A stretch of 64,000 nucleotides of DNA from Candidatus Dechloromonas phosphorivorans. GTDB lineage: Bacteria; Pseudomonadota; Gammaproteobacteria; Burkholderiales; Rhodocyclaceae. The notes under the pieces are model-generated. The model saw only the letters and a program-made list of their open reading frames with translations. It had not been told where the DNA came from and made no database searches. The stretch covers positions 1 through 64,000 of the forward strand of contig JADJMS010000009.1 in the NCBI GenBank assembly GCA_016709495.1, written 5' to 3'. The translations under genes were made by a program, and so were the position numbers. Positions 51,933-62,302 of the stretch are shown here, piece after piece. How positions within the stretch are numbered: the first letter of the stretch is position 1; each line of letters begins with the position of its first letter.

Positions 51933-54152
51933 TCAAATACCGAGACGCACTGATTCGGATGACTGTTTTTGAGCGGGCGGTAGTTGCATTCCAGGCTTGG
52001 TACGAAATGCGATTCTTTCATTTGAACGCATTATCGCTACTTCGTCGGCAACAATATTTGCCGCTTCAATCAGCAATACATCCCTAGTGTTTTTCCGCGA
52101 TTTTTCTGCCGCCAGGTCAGTTGTCAGATTGCGTTCATTTGCCTGTAATCCATCATCCTGAAAAATGCTTTTTCTATTTGATGAGGCTTGCTTGCCAAGC
52201 GTTGGATCATTGTTACTTGCGCTTGTGATTTTTACCTTTTCTCGGGCGGTCAGCTTTGCTTCCTGCTCATCCCGCTCCTTGCGTCTTTCTGCTTCGTTGA
52301 GGGAAACCATGTTTTTCTTGCGCAGGCGTGTCACTTCGGCGACATCCTCTCGCAAGGCTTGAAACTCTTTGTCGGTTTTGACACGTGCCTCATGACGATT
52401 CAGCAACTCTGGTATCAAGGAATTCAAATCATCGACCGGAGCATAATCTGCAGCGCCAATTTTTACCCAAGGCAAGGGGTTGTCGTAACTGGATTCGCCG
52501 AAGTCATCCAGTTCCGGGCGCATCGGGAAAAGGATTTCAGGCTTTACCCCACGTAGTTGGGTGGACCCCCCGTTGATGCGAAAGAATTGTGCGACCGTTA
52601 ATTTCAATTCACCGAATGTCGCTGGTTCGTTTTTCACCATCTGGTCGAGATTGATCATGGCTTGGACAGTACCTTTACCAAAACTTCTCTCGCCAATTAA
52701 AACGCCCCTGCCATAGTCCTGCATTGCTGCTGCAAAAATTTCAGAAGCAGATGCCGAACCTCGATTGATTAAAACGCCAAGTGGCCCATCCCAGGCAACT
52801 TTTGCATTGGCATCCTTGGCAACAGAAACATTCCCTTTGGCATCGCGCTGTTGAACAACAGGGCCATTGCCGATAAACAGGCCGGTCAGCTCGACTGCTT
52901 CGGTCAATGAACCGCCGCCGTTATTCCGCAAATCGACCAGAACCCCATCAATCTTTTCTTTTTTGAATTCGTTCAACAGACGCGATACATCGCGTGTCGC
53001 ACTCTTCAAATTTCGTTCGCCCTTGGCTTTTGCCTCGAAATCCTGATAGAAGGTGGGCAGCGTTATGACCCCGATGCGTTGCTCACCATGCTTGTCCTTG
53101 ACGGTAAGAATTGATTTCTTGGCTGCCTGTTCTTCCAGCGTGATTTTCTTTCGAATCAGCGAAACCCGTTTGTGTTTGCCGTCCGGGCCGGCATCTGCCG
53201 GCAGGACGTCAAGCTGTACAACAGAGTCCGTTGCGCCACGAATCAGCGCAACGCTATCGTCAAGTCGCCAGCCCTGAATGTCGGTCATGGCGCCGTTTTC
53301 ACCTTGGGCAACACCGATAATCCGATCTCCAGGTTTTAGTTGACCAGAGAGTTCCGCCGGGCCACCAGGTGTCAGTTCTCGAATGGTGGTGTAATCGTCT
53401 TTTTCAGTAAGCACTGCTCCAATGCCAACCAGGGAGAGCCGCATGGTGATGTTGAAGTCTTCTGCTGTCCGCGGAACCAGGTAGTTTGTATGTGGCTCAA
53501 TGGCCATGGCGTAAGCATTCATGAAGGACTGGAAGGCATCGTCACTTTTTGTCCGGCTGACCCGTCGCTGCGAATTTTCATAACGCTTATCCAGTGTCTC
53601 GAAAATGCTTTTATCGTCCTTGCCGGCAAGCTTGAGTCTTAACCAGTCATTCTTGACCCGTTTGCGCCAGACTTCACGCATTTCCTGTTCGGTGGCCGGC
53701 CAGGATTCCTTCTCACGGTCATAACGATAATTTTCTTTTTCCTGAAAATTGAACTTTTCGCCCAGTAAGGATCGGGCGTAAGCAAACCGCTCAACCACAC
53801 GCTTTGTGTAGAGATTGAACATGGCAAATGGAAGCGATAGATCTTTATCGATAATCGCGTTATCCAGTCTGGTGCGTGCGCTGGCTAGTTGTCCAATATC
53901 ATCTTGTACGAAAAATAGTTTTTCAGAATCGAGGGACTTCAGGTAACGGTCAAAAATTTTCTCCGACATCGCATCATCAAGCGGCATTGCCTTGTAGTGA
54001 TACTTGGTCAGCACCGCTGCAGACAAATGCGCGGCTTGTGACTGTTCTGGCTGTGGTTTCAAAACGGGAGCGGATGCCGGGGTAGCCTCGAAGGCTGCCG
54101 CTTGCGCCGCCAGCGCGATTGATAATACAAACCACAGCAACTTGTTTTTCAT
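51933..54152 (-). CDS. prc: Carboxy-terminal processing protease Prc/Tsp
   Basis: A 739-residue periplasmic S41A protease. A signal peptide (LLWFVLSIALAAQAAAF), a helical N-terminal region, a PDZ domain (LSLVGIGAVLTEKDDYTTIR, TPGGPAELSGQLKPGDRIIG), and the catalytic domain with the serine in NRGSASASEIFAAAMQDYGR and the lysine in GERSFGKGTVQAMINLDQMV. The C-terminal DUF3340-like region is charged and helical. It degrades periplasmic proteins and trims tails such as that of penicillin-binding protein 3. Start follows AGGACAGG. Confidence 0.94.
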   Translation of the reverse strand: MKNKLLWFVLSIALAAQAAAFEATPASAPVLKPQPEQSQAAHLSAAVLTKYHYKAMPLDDAMSEKIFDRYLKSLDSEKLFFVQDDIGQLASARTRLDNAIIDKDLSLPFAMFNLYTKRVVERFAYARSLLGEKFNFQEKENYRYDREKESWPATEQEMREVWRKRVKNDWLRLKLAGKDDKSIFETLDKRYENSQRRVSRTKSDDAFQSFMNAYAMAIEPHTNYLVPRTAEDFNITMRLSLVGIGAVLTEKDDYTTIRELTPGGPAELSGQLKPGDRIIGVAQGENGAMTDIQGWRLDDSVALIRGATDSVVQLDVLPADAGPDGKHKRVSLIRKKITLEEQAAKKSILTVKDKHGEQRIGVITLPTFYQDFEAKAKGERNLKSATRDVSRLLNEFKKEKIDGVLVDLRNNGGGSLTEAVELTGLFIGNGPVVQQRDAKGNVSVAKDANAKVAWDGPLGVLINRGSASASEIFAAAMQDYGRGVLIGERSFGKGTVQAMINLDQMVKNEPATFGELKLTVAQFFRINGGSTQLRGVKPEILFPMRPELDDFGESSYDNPLPWVKIGAADYAPVDDLNSLIPELLNRHEARVKTDKEFQALREDVAEVTRLRKKNMVSLNEAERRKERDEQEAKLTAREKVKITSASNNDPTLGKQASSNRKSIFQDDGLQANERNLTTDLAAEKSRKNTRDVLLIEAANIVADEVAIMRSNERIAFRTKPGMQLPPAQKQSSESVRLGI

Positions 54153-54523
54153 TACCTGTCCTTATCTTGGCATGGATAAATATCGACTTAAAAACACTTG
54201 AAGCTTCGAGATTCTATTGGGAACAGAAATCTCGCGCCAAGGCCAACAAAATGGCTGGATTGGCGAATCTCGAATTGATGCTTGAGCTATGCCCCGGTAG
54301 GCGATAGCTGGAGCGAAACCAGTTGGCGTTCCGAAACAATCAGTCTTTTCCTGATGCTCATTCAGCCAAATCTCCTGTTTGGTGGTTAAGTGAATAATCA
54401 TGCTTAACGTGCGAGTGATATCTTCACACTAAATGCAAACCCTGGCTTTATTAGTATTGCAACGTTTTGTATCCGCTTGTTTCTGAGATGACAATGGCCG
54501 GCATGGTGACCATTGAGGCTTGC
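54153..54523. other. Intergenic region upstream of prc
   Basis: No gene is supported here. The end nearest prc carries its ribosome-binding site and an AT-rich stretch (TTTTTAAGTCGATATTTATCC on the minus strand) that may hold its promoter. The remainder shows no repeat, tRNA or clear terminator. Confidence 0.5.
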
Positions 54524-55098
54524 TCATGAATGGGATAGTGTCTTAATTTCCGCATGTCGCGGACAGGAAAGCAGGTGGTCGTTCACCATGCCTGAAGCCT
54601 GCATGAAGGCATAGCAGATTGTTGAACCGACAAATTTAAAACCTGCGCGAGACAACGCTTTGCTCATTGCATCTGACTGAACTGTCTTTGACGGCACATC
54701 GGCCATGGATTGCCAGTGGTTTTGAATCGGCTTGCCATCGACAAAATGCCAAAGAAAGTCACTGAATGTTTGGCCATCCGCTTTGATGGCTTGAAATGCT
54801 TTGGCATTCTGAATGGTGGCAGCTACCTTGGCTCGATTCCGGATGATGCCTGGGTCAGCCAGCAATTCGGCTGACTTCAGATCGTTGTAGCGAGCGATGA
54901 GTTCCGGATTGAAACCGTCGAACACGCGTCGGTAGTGTTCCCGTTTTTTGAGGACGGTTGACCATGACAAACCAGCCTGAGCACCTTCGAGTATGAGCAG
55001 TTCAAATAATTCACGGTCGTCGTAGTGTGGCACTCCCACTCGGTATCGTGGTACTGACGGTAAAGGTCGAAACCTTCACACCAGGGGCAGCGTTCCAT
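54524..55098 (-). pseudogene. tag: DNA-3-methyladenine glycosylase I (Tag), one frameshift
   Basis: About 191 codons. The N-terminus ERCPWCEGFDLYRQYHDTEW has the zinc cysteine and lies in one frame; from GVPHYDDRELFELLILEGAQ onward a second frame continues through AGLSWSTVLKKREHYRRVFD to the zinc-ligand end (CPRHAEI). A C run at 55035-55037 is one base short. Tag removes 3-methyladenine from DNA. All recognisable residues are present, so a sequencing slip is likely. Confidence 0.87.
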
Positions 55099-55148
55099 GC
55101 GTTAGAACTTTCTGTGGTTTATCTGGTTGTTCAAGCTGGCTTCACGAC

Positions 55149-55469
55149 TCATTCGACAACCACGGCAGTGCCGCTGGCCGATACCATGAGCATGCCGTTC
55201 TTTTCGCCCAGCACTTCATAGTCAAGGTCGATACCTACGACGGCATTGGCGCCAATCTCCCGAGCCTGTTCGGATAATTCGTCCAGGGCAATCTGGCGCG
55301 CCTTGCGCAGTTCTTTTTCGTAGGTGCCGGAACGTCCACCGACAATGTCGCGAACGCTGGCAAACATGTCCTTGAATACGTTGGCGCCAAGTACCGCTTC
55401 ACCGGCAACAATGCCGCAATAACGGGTAATCTTGCGGCCCTCCATTGAGGGGGTGGTCGTGAGTTCCAT
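55149..55469 (-). CDS. ybjQ: UPF0145/YbjQ family protein
   Basis: 106 residues: MELTTTPSMEGRKITRYCGI, VAGEAVLGANVFKDMFASVR, DIVGGRSGTYEKELRKARQI and GANAVVGIDLDYEVLGEKN, all typical of YbjQ. It is a small, probably pentameric cytoplasmic protein of unknown role, often linked with metals or stress. Length is normal. Confidence 0.93.
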   Translation of the reverse strand: MELTTTPSMEGRKITRYCGIVAGEAVLGANVFKDMFASVRDIVGGRSGTYEKELRKARQIALDELSEQAREIGANAVVGIDLDYEVLGEKNGMLMVSASGTAVVVE

Positions 55470-55533
55470 TGGCTAATCCTTGGGGAAAATGAGTCTCTGA
55501 AATTCCGGCATTTCTGACTGACTCGAAAACCAG

Positions 55534-55731
55534 TCAAACGTTCTTAATCGGCATCTGTATATCAATAGCTGATGCATTTTGACCCGCTTCATAGGCTTCC
55601 AGAAGTGCCGCCTTGATACACCATACTGCAACTTCGTAGAAATCCTCGCTATCGCTGTTCCTAGTCTCAAGTGTATCTATCAACAAATGACGCTTGGCGA
55701 TATCGGCAATCACGGTATCTCTATGGGGCAT
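55534..55731 (-). CDS. Small DUF6900-like protein
   Basis: 65 residues: DTVIADIAKRHLLIDTLETR, NSDSEDFYEVAVWCIKAALL, EAYEAGQNASAIDIQMP. The LETRNSDSxDFxxVAVW pattern is that of DUF6900, common on plasmids and mobile regions. The ATG at 55731 is 6 nt after GGAG; the ATG at 55737 touches that site and is less likely. Function unknown. Confidence 0.75.
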   Translation of the reverse strand: MPHRDTVIADIAKRHLLIDTLETRNSDSEDFYEVAVWCIKAALLEAYEAGQNASAIDIQMPIKNV

Positions 55732-55827
55732 GATCATCTCCGGGGACTTTCGTATCTCTTTGATTGGTCGGGCGCATGTGTCGAATCAAATTTAACGGAC
55801 TTGAAGCAAATCATATTGAAAATGCAA

Positions 55828-56622
55828 TTAAATTTCGACCACCAATTGCGGGTTGAAGTTGGCGTTTTCTCTGCGAAGCTCATGGGGCGAGGCAACAGTT
55901 TTGGCACCCTTGCTATAACCCATCGGGTTCGCGATGATCCGGGTGCCACGAATATCGTAGTCGAAAGAATGATGAGTATGACCATGGATATGTAGTGGGC
56001 TGACCCAAGCAAATCAGTCAGGTCGGAGATAAATGCTGTGCTGACGAGGTCTTTTTCAAACATCGGATGAAGACTGGCCGGGGCGGGCGCATGGTGGGTG
56101 ACGACAACGGTTTTGCCATCAAAAGGTTCGTCGAGTTGTCTGCGTAGCCATTCTCTCTGTTGTAAATGAAGCGCTCGTGCAACGGTCGGGCTAAACGGTG
56201 TATTCCCTTCAACCGTAATGACTTTATGGTCAGGGAGGCTTGCAGCACAAGCGACCATCGCCAGCTCGAGGTACTGTTCTCCGAAAAGGCAATAGTCAGT
56301 CCAAAGCGTGCAGCCGATAAAACGGACGTTGCCAACATGGGTGACCCCTGGCGCAAGAACGGAGATGCCGGGAAAATATTCAGCCATTTCTGCAAATTCG
56401 GCTTGTACCTTGGTAAAGGGATGAACCGTAATATTCGTGATTGCCCGGTACATAGATGACCGGACAGGGCCAATTACCGAACAATTGGAGCGCACGAATA
56501 CCGTTGGCAATATCGCCTGCCAGAACCAGTATGTCGGCATCAGTCGGCTCGACCCCCCGGAAACTGGGGAATCGCCATTCAAGGTGCTCAAGATGCAGGT
56601 CGGAAGCAATCTGGATTCGCAT
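55828..56622 (-). pseudogene. Metallophosphoesterase (calcineurin-like), two frameshifts
   Basis: About 265 codons. The first ~68 residues are the N-terminal metal-binding part (IQIASDLHLEHLEWRFPSFR, ADILVLAGDIANGIRALQLF, YVPGNHEYYG). An extra T near 56417 shifts to KVQAEFAEMAEYFPGISVLA through VVVTHHAPAPASLHPMFEKD. Near 56005 a missing base hides the last motif; corrected it reads LHIHGHTHHSFDYDIRGTRI and ends VVEI at 55828. The two errors cancel in length. Substrate unknown. Confidence 0.83.
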
Positions 56623-57028
56623 GGTGCAGGTTTTATTTGGCCGGCGTCATGGTTTGGCCTTTGGGATCTTGTCTGGTTCAGTGTATACGGCTTTTTTTCG
56701 CGGAACGAATGAAAAAAGCCCCGAGATTACTCATCCAGGACCTTAGTGATGCGCTGGTAATTTGTTTAAATCAATTGTGAGTGACAGCGGTACTCAATCG
56801 TGCCAGGCTGGAAGTGCAGAGTTACGAGTGCTACGCCGTGGTCAAAAAGGAGTTGAAGCGCCCGCACTCCGATGTGCGTTATCGCTAGGAAACACCGGCA
56901 TCGATGAGGTGAGCGCTGTATTAAAAGTTGATCTTCTGTAATTGGTGCGATGGCGCACAGACCTTACGGTCAACGCCGAATACGCTCCAATTTCATCCGT
57001 AATTTACGGATACCCAAGGAGAACAAAC
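56623..57028. other. Intergenic region, no gene seen
   Basis: About 400 bp with no supported gene. It has a one-mismatch copy of the dispersed 12-mer at 56963-56974 (CTTACGGTCAAC) and, just before 57029, an AAGGAGAAC ribosome-binding site for the next gene. Confidence 0.5.
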
Positions 57029-57555
57029 ATGGACCAATATCGCCATCACGTATCGGGCTTTTTGCCCACCGCGCCGAAGCCGAAGGCGCACTTTCAACCC
57101 TCATCGGGCGTGGCCTGGGGCGCGACCAATTACAGCTTTTCGACGCTGACTCCGGCCCGGCAATCAGCGAACCGAAAGGCGAAAGTAATGAAGTACTGAC
57201 CAACGTTCTTGTCGATGGCGCCATCGGTACCGTAGTAGGTACGGGTATCGGCGCCTTGGCACAACTTGCAATTGTTGCGGGGGGTGTCAGTCTGTTTGTT
57301 GCCAGCCCGTTGGTCGCTCCACTAGTCATGCTGGGTTGGGGTGCCAGCCTTGGTGCTTTTGTTGGTGCGGCAGCAGGTGCTAATGCCGGCATCGAGCACA
57401 AGGACGGCTGGCTTTCAGATCTGGTCCATGATGCGATTGCCAGTGGTCAGGTTGTTTTGGTGGTGCAAACCCGAACGGCAGAAGAAACCGAAATTGCGCG
57501 CGAGGTGATCGGCGCGGCGGTTGGTGAATTCAAAGACGTCGTCAGCACGGTTTGA
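57029..57555 (+). pseudogene. Stress-protein/glycine-zipper membrane protein, one frameshift
   Basis: About 175 residues. The start MDQYRHHVSGF and the rest (FAHRAEAEGALSTLIGRGLG...) are joined by one missing T in the run at 57059-57063. The N-terminal part resembles general-stress-protein 17M-like domains; then a glycine-rich double hydrophobic hairpin (LVDGAIGTVVGTGIGALAQL, GWGASLGAFVGAAAGANAG) and a C-terminal beta-alpha part (GQVVLVVQTRTAEETEIARE). A strong AAGGAG site precedes it. Function unknown. Confidence 0.72.
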
Positions 57556-57557
57556 GC

Positions 57558-58629
57558 GTGATTGAAATCCGCAAGGGTCAGGCGCCGGCCCTGCTTGGGC
57601 GGGCGGCATTCAGCGTACGTTTCCGTGACGCTTATTTCGATCCGCTATTTCGCGTCGAGGATCAATCGATTGCGCGGCTGGAGGAAATTGCCTGGCAGAT
57701 TTATCAGGTTGGGCGTAAGGCACCAATCACGCAGAAGGCTGGGCCGGGCTATGCCGACCCGGATTACGAATTGTCAGTTGAATGGGTTGCCACGAAACTG
57801 CGAATTGATGAAGCGCAGCGGCGTTGGGCTGATGCAAAGAGCCCGTCACGGGTGTTGCTGATATGTGGTTCGGCAAGGGAACGACGGGACCTGTCCCGGC
57901 GAAATGTCCAAGTCGTTTCGCCTCTTGGCAATGGCTCGCGAAATTTTGCAACAGGCCGATATTGAGGTCGATGTCCTGATCTCAGTCTGCTGACCTCCGA
58001 ATACGGGGCGAAACATTCATCCGTGCAAGGGCTGCGTGTCGACGGCAATGCCGCTGTGCCATTGGCCGTGCAGTTGTTACCCGAATCACACGCTCAATCA
58101 AACCAATGACTGGATGGCGGAGATTTACGAACGGTGGACGGCCGCGCACGCGGTGATTATCGTCACGCCGGTGTATTGGTATCAAAGTCCCAGCCCGCTG
58201 AAACTGATGATAGACCGGCTGGTTTGTGCCGACGGTGGCAATCCCGACCCGACTACAACCTCGGGCAAAACGGCGAGCAAGGCGAAAGCGCTGGAAATGG
58301 CCGGCTGGGATTACCCGAAGCACCTGGCCGGGCGCGCCTACGGGCTGATTGTGCATGGCGATGTGGCCGGCATCGAGGGCGCTCGCCGTTCCCTGTCGGA
58401 CTGGCTGGACTGGATGGGTTTCATCGATGCCGGGGTACAGGCGCGACTGGATCGCTTTATCGGCTATTACGAGCCTTACGCGAACAGCCACGAAATTCTG
58501 GATAAAGACCAAGCGATGCAGGAAGAAACGCGCAATGTGGCGCGCGCTGTGGCGAAGGCCGTTGTCGAACTGCGGGCCGGGCGACTGCAGGCGGTACAGC
58601 CGACTTTGTCGCGGCCGCGTCCGAAATAG
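57558..58629 (+). pseudogene. Flavodoxin-fold NAD(P)H-dependent oxidoreductase, three frameshifts
   Basis: About 356 residues when corrected. An N-terminal helical part (IEIRKGQAPALLGRAAFSVR, SIARLEEIAWQIYQVGRKAP) precedes the flavodoxin domain (RVLLICGSARNDGTCPGEM, corrected), a cysteine cluster NIHPCKGCVSTAMPLCHWPC, and VIIVTPVYWYQSPSPLKLMI with the FMN-loop. The breaks lie near 57875, 57977 and 58003 (two extra and one missing base). It is an FMN reductase-like enzyme with a possible metal-binding cysteine patch. Substrate unknown. Confidence 0.75.
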
Positions 58630-58637
58630 GTGAATTA

Positions 58638-59945
58638 ATGCGACATCACACGTTTGCACTATTGATCGGCCTGCTGGCCCTTGCCGCTTGCGGTGAAATC
58701 GCCACATTGCCGATCTCTGCCGGCACCGGCCTACAGCCCGTGCTGCCGGCGCCACAATTGACATTGATTCCAACTGTCAATATCGCACCTGCCAAGGGTT
58801 GGCCGTCCGAGTAACCCCGCGCGGCGCGGGTACCGGGTCGCCGCATTCGCCGGCGATCTGGACCATCCGCGCTGGCTGTATCTGCTACCCAATGGCGATC
58901 TGCTGGTGGCTGAAACCAATGCCCCGCCCAAACCAGAAGACGGCAAAGGGCATCAAGGGCTGGCTGATGGGCCTGGTCATGAAGGGCAGGGGCAGGCGTG
59001 CCGAGTGCCAACCGCATCACGCTGTTGCGTGACAGCGATGGTGACGGGATTGCTGATGTACGCACCATGTTTTTGGACGGTCTGCATTCACCATTCGGCA
59101 TGGCGCTGGTTGGTAATGACCTCTATGTAGCCAACACGGATGCCGTGCTGCGCTTTCCGTATCAGACCGGCGACACCCATATTGCGACAAGGTGATCAAG
59201 GTGCTTGATCTGCCGGCCGGGCCGATCAATCACCACTGGACCAAAAACCTCATTGCCAGTCTGGATGGCAGCAAGCTCTATGTGACAGTCGGCTCGAACA
59301 GCAATGTGGGTGAGCGCGGTATGGCTGTGGAGGAGGGAAGAGCGGCGATCTGGGAAGTAGATATCAAAACGGGCACGCATCGAATTTATGCGTCGGGCTT
59401 GGTAACCCGAACGGCCTGGCCTGGGAAATCAAGCGAAAAATGCTGTGGACCGTAGCCAATGAGCGCGATGAACTCGGTAGCGATCTGGTGCCGGATTATC
59501 TGACTTCAGTGCAGGAAGGTGGTTTTTACGGCTGGCCCTATAGCTACTACGGCCAGCATGTCGATGAACGGGTGGTGCCGCAGCGAGCTGATCTGGTCGC
59601 CAAGGCGATTGCACCGGATTACGCCCTCGGGCCGCATACAGCTTCATTGGGTCTGGCCTCTTCGCTGGGTACCAGTTTGCCCGCCGCCTTTAGTAACGGC
59701 ATGTTCATCGGCCAGCATGGCTCGTGGAACCGCCGGCCCACAGCGGCTATAAAGTCATCTTTGTGCCTTTCGCTGACGGCAAGCCTTCAGGCGAGATCCC
59801 GCTAGATGTTTTGACCGGTTTCCTCAGCAAGGATGGTGAAGCCTTTGGTCGGCCGGTCGGTGTCGTGCTGGATAAGCAGGGCGCGTTGCTGGTAGCAGAT
59901 GATGTGGGCAATGTAATTTGGCGCGTCAGCGTGGCAATCGAATAG
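58638..59945 (+). pseudogene. PQQ-type sugar/sorbosone dehydrogenase lipoprotein, about six frameshifts
   Basis: Starts with a lipoprotein signal peptide (FALLIGLLALAAC). Segments in changing frames give a beta-propeller of the soluble aldose dehydrogenase/sorbosone dehydrogenase family: DHPRWLYLLPNGDLLVAETN, ITLLRDSDGDGIADVRTMFL, HSPFGMALVGNDLYVANTDA, LYVTVGSNSNVGERG, MLWTVANERDELGSDLVPDY, FYGWPYSYYGQHVDERVVP and the last VLDKQGALLVADDVGNVIWR. Breaks are spread through the gene. Expected to be periplasmic and to oxidise sugars with PQQ. PQQ synthesis genes are not in the window. Confidence 0.75.
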
Positions 59946-59967
59946 TGAATCGATTGATGGCCAAATT

Positions 59968-61332
59968 TTGATTCAACAGGCGCCGGCTGCATTCTCTTTT
60001 CCCGTCTGGGCGCTGGTCATTGGTGTCTTGTTGATTACCATGGTCTTGGCCGGCTCGCTTTTGAAGCGGCTGCCGGTCAGCGCCTCGATGTTGTATCTCG
60101 CAGTTGGCTATGGGCTGAGCAATGCCGGCTTGGGCCTGATGGCGCCTGACCCGCTGCAATTCGCCGTGAGCATCGAGCGTATCGCCGAAGTGGCACTGCT
60201 TATCTCCCTTTTTCGGTTGGTCTCAAACTGGGTCTGCCTTTTCCAGCCCGCACCGGCGTTTACCGCCGCGATTGGCCTTTGTTTCAATGACCCTGACCGT
60301 TGGCTTGATTGCCGCCATTGGCTTTTTGTCCGGAACTTGCCGCTGGGGGGCCATCCTGCTCGGTGGCATCTGGCGCCAACCGACCCGGTGCTGGCCTCGG
60401 ATGTTCAGGTGGATGAGCCTCGTGACCGTGACCGTCTGCGCTTTAGCCTGACGGGTGAGAGGGCGGGCTCAACGATGGCGCTGCCTTCCCTTCGTGATGC
60501 TCGGTCTGGGTTTGCTGGGTTCGCATGAGCTGGGTACCGATGGCTGGCGCTGGCTAGCGCCTGATGGTCTGGGCGCTGGTTGCGGTCTGCTGATTGGCAG
60601 TTTGCTGGGTACGATGATCGGCTGGCTGGTGGTTTATCTGCGCACACATCACCAGGAGGCGGTCGGACTGATGAGTTCCCGTCCCTTGGGCTGGTGGCTT
60701 GGGCCTACGGTGTCGCGCAACTCGCCCACGCTTCCGGTTTTCTTGCCGTGTTGGCTGCGGGTCTTGCGCTTCAGCGCACCCGAGAGCATTCCCGCAAGCA
60801 GAAGGAACCGGTAAAGGGTCCGGCCGGCCTGCAGGATAGAGAGGCTCACCTGGCGGTTGCCACCCATCACAACCACGCTGGCGCTTACATGATGCAGGCG
60901 GTGCGGGGCTTCAATGAGCAACTGGAGCGCATCGCTGAATTGGTCGTCGTGCTGATCGTTGGCGCCATGTTGCCGTATGCCCGGCTTGATTGGATAACGA
61001 CAGGCTTTCTGCTGCTCCTGTTCTTTGTCCTGCGTCCCATCTCAGTGTGGTTCGGGCTGCTTGGCGCTTCGGTTTCGGGCGATCAACGCCTGCTGATTTC
61101 CTGGTTCGGCATCCGGGGTATAGGCTCGGTTTATTATCTGATGTTCGCGTTGAATCATGGCCTATCCGGCGAGGTAGCCACGCAGGCGATTTCCATCACC
61201 TTGTCGGCGATAACCGCTTCGATCATCATTCACGGAATTCCAGTGACGCCGCTGATGACGATCTACACACGGCGTCAATTACGCAAGAGCCATCGAGCGC
61301 CAGACGAAAATCGGCGTAATGAAACACGCTGA
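59968..61332 (+). pseudogene. CPA-family cation:proton antiporter, frameshifted
   Basis: Hydrophobic segments in several frames form a monovalent cation/proton antiporter: FPVWALVIGVLLITMVLAGS, SMLYLAVGYGLSNAGLGLM at the start and LVVVLIVGAMLPYARLDWIT, FFVLRPISVWFGLLGASVSG and LISWFGIRGIGSVYYLMFAL at the end. The GIRG-x-GSxYY motif is typical of CPA1/CPA2 members. Breaks fall between about 60200 and 60800. The start codon (TTG at 59968) is uncertain. It probably exchanges Na+ or K+ for protons. Confidence 0.7.
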
Positions 61333-61348
61333 AATTTAATCAGTCCAG

Positions 61349-62268
61349 CTACCACAATAAAGGCTGGCTAGTGGCGCCGTCCATGTTGACAGCCACTTGC
61401 GTCTTGCCACTGTCCGTCGAAATAGCGTCCGTACAATGGCGGGGCAGTGTCACTCCATTTGCCTGATCTTCAATGGCGAAAGCACGAATTACCGCGGCGT
61501 GCGTCTGAACGCCGCCAAAGACGGTAGCAAAAGCTACGTCGGCCATGCGTCGCGACCGGTGCCAAACGGACAAAGCCCTGCCGAATACCGGTGCCGGATG
61601 GATCAAAGATATACCAGCGGTAGCCAAGGTAAACCTCGACGTAAGCATGAAAATCTGATGGGCCGAGCATTGGGTCGGCACCATAGTCGGTACCGGTGGC
61701 AAAGCGCGCTGGAATATTGATGGCCCGACACAGTGCAATCATCAGATGGGCGAAGTCGCGACAAACGCTGATCTGCTCAATGATGCTATCGACTGCAGAC
61801 GTATTGGAGTTAGAGCTATTTATGGTGAATTTGATATGGCGATTGACCCAGTCACGAATTGCTTGCACCCGGCCATAGCCTTGTGGAAGCTGACCAAATT
61901 CATTGTTGGCCAGCTTGATCAAACGGTCAGACTGGCAATAGCGGCTGGGGTAGATGTAGCCCATTATTTCGGGTGGCATATCCTTGATTGGCACTTCGTA
62001 GATCAGGGCTGGATCGGCGAAGTGGTGCAACAAGTCCACGGTGGCGGTGTAGGAGAGCTTAAGATCACCCGGCCCGGCACGTACATGCATATGGCGATTG
62101 CCGCTTTCCGGTGCGGTGTACATCCGTTGTGGCACGCTTTGGCTCAAGCTCAGGCGTTCGCCGGTGATGGTCTGGCTGGTCGTTTGCTGCGTGTATGTTG
62201 AAAACGAAATCGGCACCGCCACCGTCAATTTCGTAAGTTAAATCAATTTGCAGTTCGATACGGATCAT
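61349..62268 (-). pseudogene. Transglutaminase-like protein, frameshifted
   Basis: About 306 codons. The N-terminus MIRIELQIDLTYEIDGGGAD (start 62268) and main body are in different frames. The body has the catalytic triad context: cysteine in QISVCRDFAHLMIALCRAIN, histidine in SDFHAYVEVYLGYRWYIFDP and its aspartate. The C-terminus (VAFATVFGGVQTHAAVIRAF, EDQANGVTLP) is in a third frame. Breaks near 62190 and 61590. Members are cysteine peptidases or transglutaminases, mostly uncharacterised. Confidence 0.77.
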
Positions 62269-62302
62269 GGATTTTCCTTTTGGTTGATGGTTTTGCAGCT
62301 GG